This document shows, piece after piece, positions 7,057 to 13,887 of a stretch of DNA of 15,194 nt. The position numbers and the translations under genes were made by a program. The DNA comes from Gemmatimonadota bacterium (GTDB lineage Bacteria > Gemmatimonadota > Gemmatimonadetes > Gemmatimonadales > GWC2-71-9). How positions within the stretch are numbered: the first letter of the stretch is position 1; every line of letters starts with the position of its first letter. Below the pieces are notes generated by a model. The model ran no database searches, was not told the DNA's origin, and saw only the letters and a list, made by a program, of their open reading frames with translations. The stretch is from NCBI GenBank assembly GCA_003221085.1, contig QHUD01000062.1, positions 1-15,194 on the forward strand. Direction: 5' to 3'.

Positions 7057-8145
7057 GCGTCCTCGAGGGCGGCGACTCCGGGGAGAGGCTTCCCCTCCAG
7101 GAACTCGAGCGCGGCGCCGCCCCCCGTGGAGACGTGCGTGAGCTTGTCCTCGAGCCCGGCCACGGCGGCGGCCGAGTCTCCGCCCCCCACGACCGTCGTG
7201 GCGCCACGCTTGCCGGCCTCGATCAACGCTTCCCCGATGGCACGCGTCCCCTCGTCGAACGGCGGCGTCTCGAACACCCCCATGGGGCCGTTCCAGAACA
7301 CCGTCTTGGCCCTCCTGTCGCTCGGCGGCACGCGCCAAACTCGGCGCCACGACCGCGCCCCGGGGGAGGATCAGCTTGGCGCCGGCTGTGGCGAGGAGAT
7401 CCTTCGCGAGGTCCTCCTTGTCGCGCTCCACGAGCGAGCCGCCCACCTGGAATCCGATCGCGAGGAAAAACGTGTTCGCCATCGCTCCACCGATGAGGAT
7501 CTCATCCACCTTGGGGAGCAGCGCCTGGATGACGTCGATCTTCCCTGAAATCTTCGCCCCGCCGAGCACGGCGACGAACGGCCGCTTGGGCTGCTCGAGC
7601 GCCTCACCGAGGTAGCGCAGCTCCTTCTCCATTAGAAAGCCGGTCACCGCGGGCCGGAGGAGGCGCGCCACCGCTTCGGTCGACGCGTGCGCACGGTGGG
7701 CCGAGCCGAAGGCGTCGTTCACGTAGAAGTCGCCCAGTGCCGCGAGCGTTTGGGCGAACGCGGCGTCGTTCGCCTCCTCCCCCGGCCAGAAGCGCGTGTT
7801 CTCGACCAGCGCCACACCGCCCCGCGGGAGGCGGCGGCTGGCCGCTACGCCGCCGGCCGGATCGGGGATGAACTCGACGGGTGTTCCCAGGATGCGCTCG
7901 ACGTCGCGCACGATCTGCTGGAGCGACGCCTTCGGGTCGGGGCCCTTGGGGCGGCCGAAGTGCGAGAGCAGCACGACCCGCGCGCCCTTCTCCCGGAGGT
8001 AGGCGATGGTGGGAAGCGCGGCGCGGATGCGGGTGTCATCGGTGACGGCGCCGTCCTTGAACGGCACGTTGAAATCGACGCGGACGAGGGCCCGCCTGCC
8101 GTCCAGCGCCGCGGGCGGCAGATCGCGCAGACTGCGCTTTCTCAC
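7053..8145 (-). pseudogene. pgk: Phosphoglycerate kinase, disrupted by an internal deletion and frame change
   Basis: Phosphoglycerate kinase transfers phosphate from 1,3-bisphosphoglycerate to ADP. The N-terminal domain and part of the second domain are normal in one frame (8145 down to about 7335): RALVRVDFNVP, LLSHFGRPKG, NTRFWPGEEAND, AFGSAHRAHAS, VLGGAKISGKIDVI, then LPRGAVVAPSLARAAE. The C-terminal part is in the +1 frame (about 7316 to 7053): AKTVFWNGPMGVFE, VVGGGDSAAAV, HVSTGGGAALEFLEGK, PGVAAL. The stretch that normally joins them, with the DIGPxT-like segment, is absent. The two parts add up to about 355 residues against about 390 in the family. The missing length must be 3n+2 bases. 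The GTG start at 8143-8145 overlaps the gapA stop by 4 bases. An assembly or sequencing error in a single essential gene is at least as likely as real decay. Confidence 0.85.
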
Positions 8146-9149
8146 TTGCGGGCAAGATACGCGAGCAGATCGACGCAGCGCGCGGAATAGCCCATTTCGT
8201 TGTCGTACCACGACGACACGTGCAAGAACGTCCCGTCGATCACGTTGGTCGAGAGCGCGTCCACCACGCTCGAATAAAAGCTGCCGATGTAGTCCACCGA
8301 AACGAGCGGCTCGTCACTCACGTCGAGGATGCCCTGGAGGGTCGAGCGAGCCGCCTGCTTGAAGGCGTCGTTCACTTCCTGGATCGTCGTCTTCTTCTCG
8401 ACCTCGGCCGTCAGCTCCACCACGGAAACGTCGGGCGTGGGGACGCGCAGCGAGATGCCGTCGATCTTCCCTTTCACTTCCGGAATCACGAGGCTCGTGG
8501 CCTTGGCGGCCCCGGTGGTCGTCGGGATGATGCTCAGCGCGGCGGCCCGCGCGCGGCGCAGGTCCTTGTGGGGCAGATCGAGGATCTGCTGATCGTTCGT
8601 ATAGCTGTGAATCGTGGTCATGAACCCGTGCTTGAAACCCCAGTTGTCGAGCACGACCTTCACGACCGGCACGAGACAATTCGTGGTGCACGAGGCGTTC
8701 GAGAGGACGTGATGCTTGGCCGGGTCGTACTTCTGGTGATTTACGCCCATCACGATCGTGATGTCCTCACCCTTGGCGGGGGCCGAGATCACCACCTTCT
8801 TGGCACCGGCCGCGAGATGCTTGTCCGCGTCGGGGCGGTCGGTGAACCGTCCGGTGCTCTCGAGCACCAGGTCCACGCCCAGCGCCTTCCACGGCAGCTT
8901 CTCCGGCTCCTTGATCGCCGACACCTTGATAGATTTGCCGTTGACCACCAGGGCATCGCCCTGCGCCTCGACCGTTCCGGGGAAGCGGCGGTGGATGGAG
9001 TCGTACTTCAGGAGATGCGCGAGTGTCTTGGTGTCGGTGATGTCGTTCACCGCCACGAACTCGAGCGCCTGCTGCTGCATGAGCACCGCGGCCCTCAGCA
9101 CGTTGCGCCCGATGCGACCGAACCCGTTGATCCCGACCCGTACCGCCAT
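8142..9149 (-). CDS. gapA: Glyceraldehyde-3-phosphate dehydrogenase, NAD-type
   Basis: This enzyme oxidises glyceraldehyde 3-phosphate to 1,3-bisphosphoglycerate with NAD and phosphate, and its product feeds the next gene, pgk. It has 335 residues, the standard length. The N-terminal Rossmann motif is GINGFGRIGR (6-15), and D36 (VNDIT) fits NAD use. The catalytic cysteine is C154 in SNASCTTNCL, and H181 in TTIHSYTNDQ assists it. SWYDNEMGYSAR near the C-terminus is the usual signature. The ATG at 9147-9149 has a strong AGGGGAG 4 bases upstream, one of the better ribosome sites in the window, which suggests high expression. It lies 9 bases after comF and overlaps pgk by 4 bases. Confidence 0.97.
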   Translation of the reverse strand: MAVRVGINGFGRIGRNVLRAAVLMQQQALEFVAVNDITDTKTLAHLLKYDSIHRRFPGTVEAQGDALVVNGKSIKVSAIKEPEKLPWKALGVDLVLESTGRFTDRPDADKHLAAGAKKVVISAPAKGEDITIVMGVNHQKYDPAKHHVLSNASCTTNCLVPVVKVVLDNWGFKHGFMTTIHSYTNDQQILDLPHKDLRRARAAALSIIPTTTGAAKATSLVIPEVKGKIDGISLRVPTPDVSVVELTAEVEKKTTIQEVNDAFKQAARSTLQGILDVSDEPLVSVDYIGSFYSSVVDALSTNVIDGTFLHVSSWYDNEMGYSARCVDLLAYLARK

Positions 9150-9158
9150 GGCTCTCCC

Positions 9159-9920
9159 CTAGGTGAAGTCCGGCACGACCGCCCGGCCGAAGGTCACAGC
9201 CGACACCGTGTGGGCTCCGGCTCGCTCCAGCACCCGCGCGGCCTCGGCCAGCGTGGCGCCGGTAGTGAAGACGTCGTCGACTAAGACCAGCGGCCGTCGC
9301 AGTGCGGAGTGTGGAATGCGGAGTGCGGAGTTTTTCACCGGGCGTTCACTCCGCATTCCACACTCCCCATTCCGCACTTGGAACGCCCCCGCCACGTTCG
9401 CCAGCCGCGCCTCGGGTGTCAACGCCGTTTGCGCGGCCGTGTCTCGCGTGCGGACCAGCGGCTCGATCACCGGGCGACCCCAGCGACGGCTCAGCGCGCG
9501 CGCCAGGCGCTCGCTCTGATTGTAGCCCCGGTCCCGGAAACGGGCGCGCCCTAGTGGTACCGGGACGAGCCAGGCCGACTCGACCCCCGGGAGCTCGAGC
9601 CCGACCATTGCGGCGGCGAGCTCGGCGGCGATACGCGGCAGGCCGCCGTACTTGAGCGCATGGACCGCCTCACGCGCACCGGCGTCGAGCCACACGGCGG
9701 AGCGCGCCACCCCGAACGCTGCAGGCCATTCGGCGCACAGCCGGCAGCGCCCAAATGACGGCTCCGGCTGCCCGCAGCGGGCGCACCACGGCGGCCGGAC
9801 GGGGCGCCAGCGATGGCGGCACACGTCGCACACCAGCCGACCGGCATCGCGGAACGAGAAGAGGGCGCGGCACAGCAGACACTCTGCCGGGAGAAGGAGC
9901 TGCTCGACCGCCTCACGCAC
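9159..9920 (-). CDS. ComF-family protein with an in-frame repeat insertion
   Basis: ComF/ComFC/GntX proteins pair an N-terminal zinc ribbon with a phosphoribosyltransferase fold; in competent bacteria they help import single-stranded DNA. Four CxxC pairs are visible in the first 65 residues (CLLC, CDVC, CARC, CRLC). The middle shows VPVPLGRARFRDRGYNQSERLARAL, the family core, and VDDVFTTGATL (D215, D216) is the PRPP-binding loop. Between AGAF and that loop, about residues 182-207, sit 26 residues (motifs MRSERPV, NSALRIPHSAL) encoded by an inverted tandem repeat that is not family sequence. Without it the length would be about 227, typical for the family. The frame stays open, so the protein may still be made. 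Start: GTG at 9918-9920, overlapping aroE by 8 bases; TTG at 9921-9923 is the alternative. No clear ribosome site is seen. Confidence 0.88.
   Translation of the reverse strand: MREAVEQLLLPAECLLCRALFSFRDAGRLVCDVCRHRWRPVRPPWCARCGQPEPSFGRCRLCAEWPAAFGVARSAVWLDAGAREAVHALKYGGLPRIAAELAAAMVGLELPGVESAWLVPVPLGRARFRDRGYNQSERLARALSRRWGRPVIEPLVRTRDTAAQTALTPEARLANVAGAFQVRNGECGMRSERPVKNSALRIPHSALRRPLVLVDDVFTTGATLAEAARVLERAGAHTVSAVTFGRAVVPDFT
9301..9378. repeat. Inverted pair of 7-base tandem repeat arrays inside comF
   Basis: Reading the plus strand from 9301 there are four heptads AGTGCGG, AGTGTGG, AATGCGG, AGTGCGG and a partial AGT. Reading the minus strand from 9378 there are AGTGCGG, AATGGGG, AGTGTGG, AATGCGG and a partial AGTG. 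Bases 9306-9325 and 9347-9366 are perfect 20-base inverted copies with a 21-base spacer, so the comF mRNA should form a long hairpin here. The element is 78 bases, exactly 26 codons, and keeps the frame. Confidence 0.9.
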
Positions 9921-10734
9921 CAAGAGCGCGGTTCACAGCGGCGCGCATCACCTCGAGTGGTGCCGCCTGATCCGGGAAGAAGCGGGTGAACGCCGCGGCG
10001 CCCTGGTGCACCAACACCTCGCGGCCGTCCTGCGCCCGCACGCCCGCGGCGGTCAGCGTGCGCACCCACCGCGTCCCGCCGGGAGCGTACACAAGGTCGA
10101 GCGCGGCATGCAGGCGTCCCGCGCTCTCCGGGTCGAGCGGCAGGGGATCGGTATCTTTCAAGCCGGCGGGGGTCGCGTTGATGGCGATATCAGGCTCGAG
10201 TTTACCTCGCGCCGCTTCGGCACGCGTCCCCTGCCGGCGCGCCCAATCGGCGAAGTCGCGCGCCCGCCCGGCATCGCGCGACAGCACGTGCAGGTCGGCC
10301 TTGGCCCCGGCCGCCGCCACCGCCACCGCGCGCGCGGCGCCGCCGGTGCCGACCAGGAGCCAGCTGCCGGTGCCGTCGACCCCCAGCTGACGCAGGGCGG
10401 CCAGGATGCCCGCCACGTCGGTGTTGTCGCCCACGAGCGCTCCTTGCTCCGTCCAGAACGTATTGCACGCTCCCACGCGGGCGCACACATCGGTTTTCCG
10501 CGCGACGCATCGTTCTGCTGCTTCCTTGTGCGGCACGGTCACGTTCCCCGCCCCGCCGACGGCGGCGAGCGCGGCCAGCACCGTGACCAGCGCCGGGGCG
10601 GGCGTCCGCAGCGCGACGTACACGGCATCCAGTCCCAGGACTCGGATCGCGGCGTTGTGCATGGCGGGAGAAAGCGAATGGGCGACGGGGTCGCCGATGA
10701 CGGCCAGCAGGCGCGTGCTAGCGCTGACTTCCAC
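9913..10734 (-). CDS. aroE: Shikimate dehydrogenase
   Basis: AroE reduces 3-dehydroshikimate to shikimate with NADPH in aromatic amino-acid synthesis. The product has 273 residues, the family length. The shikimate-binding HSLSPAMHN follows the N-terminal VIGDP. The catalytic lysine is K70 in NVTVPHKEAA, paired with D106 in GDNTDVAG. The NADP fold shows VGTGGAARAVA, and NATPAGLKDTDPLP and VLVHQGAAAF complete the signature set. The GTG at 10732-10734 (MEVSAST) was chosen because the protein then begins a few residues before the first strand (LLAVIGDP); it overlaps the preceding phosphatase gene by 17 bases. Longer in-frame readings enter that gene. Only a weak AGAG is seen upstream. Confidence 0.94.
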   Translation of the reverse strand: MEVSASTRLLAVIGDPVAHSLSPAMHNAAIRVLGLDAVYVALRTPAPALVTVLAALAAVGGAGNVTVPHKEAAERCVARKTDVCARVGACNTFWTEQGALVGDNTDVAGILAALRQLGVDGTGSWLLVGTGGAARAVAVAAAGAKADLHVLSRDAGRARDFADWARRQGTRAEAARGKLEPDIAINATPAGLKDTDPLPLDPESAGRLHAALDLVYAPGGTRWVRTLTAAGVRAQDGREVLVHQGAAAFTRFFPDQAAPLEVMRAAVNRALGA

Positions 10735-11212
10735 TCGCGAACTCTTTGGCGATGCGGTCCACCGCGTTCTGCAGCAGCGCCTCGAGCTCGGCGCAGGTGT
10801 CGCGATACACGTCGAGGTCACCCCCGAAGGGGTCGCTGACCTCGGCCTCGTCCCCCTCGCGGCCGGCGTACTCCCCGAGCACGAACACGTGACCCTCGCC
10901 GCCCAGCTCGTCCACGCGTGCCCGGTGGTGGCGCGCCATGGTGAGGATCAGGTCGGAGCCGTCGACGAGCTCGCGCGTCAGGAGCCGCGCCCGGTGGCCC
11001 GACAGGTCGAGCCCGCGCTCGAGGCCCACGAGATAGGCTCCCTCCGAGACCGGCGCGCCGTCCCAGGCCCCGGTGCCGGCCGAGGCGACGGCGATCCCTT
11101 CGATCCCGCGCTCCACCAGGGCCCGCTCGAGCAACGCCGCCGCGAGCGGGCTGCGGCAGATGTTCCCGGTGCACACCAGCAGGATGCGTTTCGTGTTCGG
11201 TTCCTCGTTCAT
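10718..11212 (-). CDS. Low-molecular-weight protein phosphatase (tyrosine-type active site)
   Basis: This 164-residue protein belongs to the LMW phosphatase family, which also contains YwlE-type arginine phosphatases. The active-site loop VCTGNICRSP gives C14 as nucleophile and R20 in the CX5R motif. D127 in SDPFGG is the general acid. The residue between Asn17 and Cys19 is Ile18. In YwlE of Bacillus this place is threonine and helps select phospho-arginine, while tyrosine phosphatases carry isoleucine, so a tyrosine-type specificity is inferred. The ATG at 11210-11212 overlaps the stop of the tsaC gene as ATGA. The pairing with a Sua5/YrdC gene resembles the ywlC-ywlE neighbourhood of Bacillus, but the functional link is unclear. 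Confidence 0.92.
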   Translation of the reverse strand: MNEEPNTKRILLVCTGNICRSPLAAALLERALVERGIEGIAVASAGTGAWDGAPVSEGAYLVGLERGLDLSGHRARLLTRELVDGSDLILTMARHHRARVDELGGEGHVFVLGEYAGREGDEAEVSDPFGGDLDVYRDTCAELEALLQNAVDRIAKEFASGSQR

Positions 11213-11862
11213 GGAGCGAGCCGTCCCGCGGCGCGGCGCAACTCGCCGAGCGTCACCGCCCCTTCGCGGACCAGGCGGGGCGCGGGCCGCGTGCAGTCAA
11301 CCACGGTCGACGGGGGAGAGTTTCCCAGGACGCCGCCGTCCAGCACGAGCAACGTCCCCGTCTCGACCGCCGGCGCGAAGTCCCGCACGATTGCCTCGGC
11401 GCCCGGCGCGGGTGGACTCCCCGGCAAGTTAGCCGATGTGGACGTCACAGGCTCCCCCAGCGCTTGCACCAACCTGGCCATCCCGCGATGCGACGTCCAG
11501 CGCACGGCGATCCCGCCTTCCGGGCCCCGCAGCACGTCCGGCAGCCGGCCGCTCCCCCCGGGGAGCACTAGCGTGAGGGGCCCGGGCCAGAAGGCGCGCG
11601 CCAGAGCGCTCGCCGAGTCGCTGAACGCGAGGCCCTGCGCTTCCGCCATGTCCCGATCGGCAACCAGCAGCAGGAACGGCTTATTGGGCTGCCGGCCTTT
11701 GAGGCGTGCCAGCGCCTGCACCTCCGGGCCCCGCGCGCGCGAGCCCAAGCCGTACACCGTCTCCGTCGGATAGGCGATCAGCCCGCCCGCGCCGAGATGC
11801 GCGACCACCCGGGGGAGCGCGGCCGTCACTTCCTCGTCCGTCCGAAAGGGCACGCCGCTCAC
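11209..11862 (-). CDS. tsaC: L-threonylcarbamoyladenylate synthase (Sua5/YciO/YrdC family, TsaC type)
   Basis: This enzyme makes threonylcarbamoyl-AMP from threonine, bicarbonate and ATP, the first step of the t6A modification at position 37 of ANN-reading tRNAs. The 217-residue product holds only the YrdC domain, without the extra C-terminal domain of full Sua5. Signatures are YPTETVYGLG (31-40), KGRQPNKPF (55-63), FWPGPLTLVL, and the nucleotide-binding TSTSANLPG; GNSPPSTVVD follows near the end. The GTG at 11860-11862 overlaps the ispD stop as GTGA and has GGGAG 5 bases upstream, which supports it over the GTG at 11851-11853. Its own stop overlaps the phosphatase start by 4 bases. Confidence 0.94.
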   Translation of the reverse strand: MSGVPFRTDEEVTAALPRVVAHLGAGGLIAYPTETVYGLGSRARGPEVQALARLKGRQPNKPFLLLVADRDMAEAQGLAFSDSASALARAFWPGPLTLVLPGGSGRLPDVLRGPEGGIAVRWTSHRGMARLVQALGEPVTSTSANLPGSPPAPGAEAIVRDFAPAVETGTLLVLDGGVLGNSPPSTVVDCTRPAPRLVREGAVTLGELRRAAGRLAP

Positions 11863-12563
11863 CGCAGCTCCCGCGCCAGCGCCTCGGCGACCCGGAAATC
11901 GTCGGCGGTCGTGACCTTGAGATTGTACGGCGAATCGGGAACCACCTCCACGGGGAAGCCTGCGCGCTCGCACAGCTCCGCGTCGTCGGTCGGCGCCGCA
12001 TCGCCGTTCGCAACCCCGGCGTATGCTCGCTCGATCATCGCGCGCGGGAACCCCTGGGGTGTCTGCGCCCGCCACAGACGATCTCGTGCTACGGTTCTCG
12101 TGATACGCTCTTGCTCGACGTCTTTTACGGTGTCGGAAACCGGTATCGCGGCCACGGCGCCGACTCCCGAACGGACCTTGGCGATCACGCCGTCGATCGT
12201 CTCCCGGGTCACGAACGGGCGGGCGGCGTCGTGGACCAGCACGACGGTGGCGCGCGGCGCCAGCGCCGCGAGGCCGGCGCGCACCGAGTGGGCCCGGGTG
12301 GCCCCGCCCGCGACCAGGCCCAGCCGGTCGCCCACCAGCTTGCCCAGCCACTCGGGGGGTCGAGTTTCGAATCCGGCGGGCACGACGACGATCACCTGCC
12401 CGACGTCGGGGTGGGATGTGAACGGCCGCAGCGCGCGCACCAGCATCGGGACGCCCAGGATGGGCCGGAACTGTTTCGGTTCGCCCGGGCCGGCGCGCAT
12501 TCCGGCGCCGGCCGCCACGACGACGACGCCCGCGTCAGGCAGCGAGTCGCCGGGCGAGCTCAC
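11859..12563 (-). CDS. ispD: 2-C-methyl-D-erythritol 4-phosphate cytidylyltransferase
   Basis: IspD couples CTP to methylerythritol phosphate in the non-mevalonate isoprenoid pathway. The 234 residues contain the nucleotide-binding AAGAGMRAGPGEPKQF (17-32, with R23 and K30), GGATRAHSVRAGL, VLVHDAARPFV and QTPQGFPR, then TDDAELCERAG and NLKVTTADDF, all standard for the family. The GTG at 12561-12563 is the only reasonable start; it overlaps the 3' end of radA by 29 bases, the longest overlap in the window, with only a weak GGACGG upstream. ispF, often next to ispD, is not here; tsaC follows with a 4-base overlap. Confidence 0.95.
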   Translation of the reverse strand: MSSPGDSLPDAGVVVVAAGAGMRAGPGEPKQFRPILGVPMLVRALRPFTSHPDVGQVIVVVPAGFETRPPEWLGKLVGDRLGLVAGGATRAHSVRAGLAALAPRATVVLVHDAARPFVTRETIDGVIAKVRSGVGAVAAIPVSDTVKDVEQERITRTVARDRLWRAQTPQGFPRAMIERAYAGVANGDAAPTDDAELCERAGFPVEVVPDSPYNLKVTTADDFRVAEALARELR

Positions 12564-13875
12564 CGATGCCGTCCATGCCGACCAGATCGAGCCCGGGCAG
12601 GCTCACACGCGAGCGGGCGGACAGGAACACGCGCCGGAACCCCTGGCGCGCCGCCTCGCCGAGGCGCCGCTCGACGGCCGCCACGGGGCGGATCTCGCCG
12701 CCCAGGCCGACCTCTCCCAGGAACACGGCGTCCGCCGGGAGCGCTCGGTCGTGCACGCTCGAGACGAGCGCCGCCACGACCGCGAGATCGGTCGAGGGCT
12801 CGACCAGCCGAACGCCGCCCGTCACGTTCACGAACACGTCCCGCTCGCCGAACGGCAACCCGCCGCGGCGCTCGAGCACGGCGAGGAGCACCGCCAGGCG
12901 GCGATGGTCGAGCCCCGTGGCCACCCGCTGTGGCGTGCCGAACCCGCTTTTCGACGCGAGGGCCTGGATCTCCACCAGGAGGGGGCGCGTCCCTTCCATC
13001 AGGGCCGTCACCGCCGAGCCGGAGACTCCGGTGGTGCGTCCCGCCAAGAACGCCGCCGCCGGGTCCGCGACCGGCTCGAGGCCGGCCCCAGTCATCTCGA
13101 ACACGCCGATCTCGTCCACCGAGCCGAAGCGGTTCTTCACGGCGCGCAGGATCCGGTGATCCAGGGTGCTCTCGCCCTCGAAATAGAGGACGGTGTCGAC
13201 GATGTGCTCGAGGGTCTTGGGGCCCGCGATGCCGCCGCCCTTCGTCACATGCCCGACCAGCAACACCGCGGGCCCCGCCTCCTTCGCGAACCGCATGAGC
13301 CGGGCCGCGCACTCCCGCACCTGGCCCACGTTGCCCGGCGCACCTTCGAGCTCGTCGGTGTACGTGGTCTGGATCGAGTCGACGAACACGACGCGAGCCC
13401 CGAGCGCGTGTGCGTGATACGTCATCGCCTCGAGCCGCGTCTCGCCCAGCACGTGTACCGCGCCGGCGTCGGCCGTCAGCCGCTCGGCCCGTAACCGGAT
13501 CTGATCGGGCGACTCTTCGCCGGACACATACAACGTGGGTACGCCCGCCTGCTCGAGCCGCGCCGCGCACTGCAGCAGCAAGGTGGACTTCCCGATGCCG
13601 GGCTCGCCGCCCACCAGCACCACCGATCCCGGGACGATGCCGCCGCCGAGCACGAAGTCGAACTCGCGGAGACCGGTCTGCCACCGCGCCACCCTGGACC
13701 CTTCCCCCAGGGCGGACAGGCGGACCGGCGGACTGCCGGACGGAGACGGCCCTCTGTCCGCCCGTTTACCCGTCCGCCCGACCACCTCTTCGACCAGCGT
13801 ATTCCACGCCCCGCACGCCTCGCAGCGTCCGCCCCATTTGGGCTGGTCCGCGCCACAGTCCGTGCAGCGGAACAC
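12535..13875 (-). CDS. radA: DNA repair/branch-migration ATPase RadA (Sms)
   Basis: RadA is a RecA-like hexameric helicase that extends recombination intermediates. The 446-residue protein starts with a C4 zinc finger, C4, C7, C18 and C21 (CTDCG, CEACGAWN). A linker of about 25 residues follows, then the RecA fold with Walker A GGEPGIGKST, the RadA-specific KNRFGS, and a C-terminal Lon-protease-like domain (VFLGEVGLGGEIRPV). The GTG at 13873-13875 is fixed by AAGGGAGG 4 bases upstream, which itself lies at the end of dnaB; the GTG 6 codons earlier would sit upstream of this site. dnaB ends 10 bases before it. The DNA of the linker (residues about 32-56) is an octamer inverted-repeat array, listed separately. 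Confidence 0.95.
   Translation of the reverse strand: MFRCTDCGADQPKWGGRCEACGAWNTLVEEVVGRTGKRADRGPSPSGSPPVRLSALGEGSRVARWQTGLREFDFVLGGGIVPGSVVLVGGEPGIGKSTLLLQCAARLEQAGVPTLYVSGEESPDQIRLRAERLTADAGAVHVLGETRLEAMTYHAHALGARVVFVDSIQTTYTDELEGAPGNVGQVRECAARLMRFAKEAGPAVLLVGHVTKGGGIAGPKTLEHIVDTVLYFEGESTLDHRILRAVKNRFGSVDEIGVFEMTGAGLEPVADPAAAFLAGRTTGVSGSAVTALMEGTRPLLVEIQALASKSGFGTPQRVATGLDHRRLAVLLAVLERRGGLPFGERDVFVNVTGGVRLVEPSTDLAVVAALVSSVHDRALPADAVFLGEVGLGGEIRPVAAVERRLGEAARQGFRRVFLSARSRVSLPGLDLVGMDGIGELARRLAA
13710..13779. repeat. Degenerate inverted 8-base repeat arrays in the radA linker
   Basis: On the plus strand four octamers follow each other from 13710: GGGCGGAC, AGGCGGAC, CGGCGGAC, TGCCGGAC. After 14 bases come three inverted octamers in register, 13756-13763 GTCCGCCC, 13764-13771 GTTTACCC and 13772-13779 GTCCGCCC. 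Bases 13710-13719 and 13754-13763 are perfect inverted copies. The region codes for the low-complexity linker between the RadA zinc finger and its ATPase domain. Confidence 0.6.
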
Positions 13876-13879
13876 CGAG

Positions 13880-13887
13880 CCTCCCTT
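13880..13887 (-). promoter_or_regulatory. Ribosome binding site of radA
   Basis: AAGGGAGG on the minus strand lies 4 bases upstream of the GTG at 13873-13875 and overlaps the TAA stop of dnaB. It rules out the in-frame GTG at 13891-13893 and fixes the protein start as MFRCTDCG. Confidence 0.75.

Noticed and set aside
7300..7345. Programmed +1 frameshift within pgk
   Set aside because: No slippery heptamer, shifty stop or stimulatory structure is seen, and a shift alone would not restore the missing 30-40 residues.
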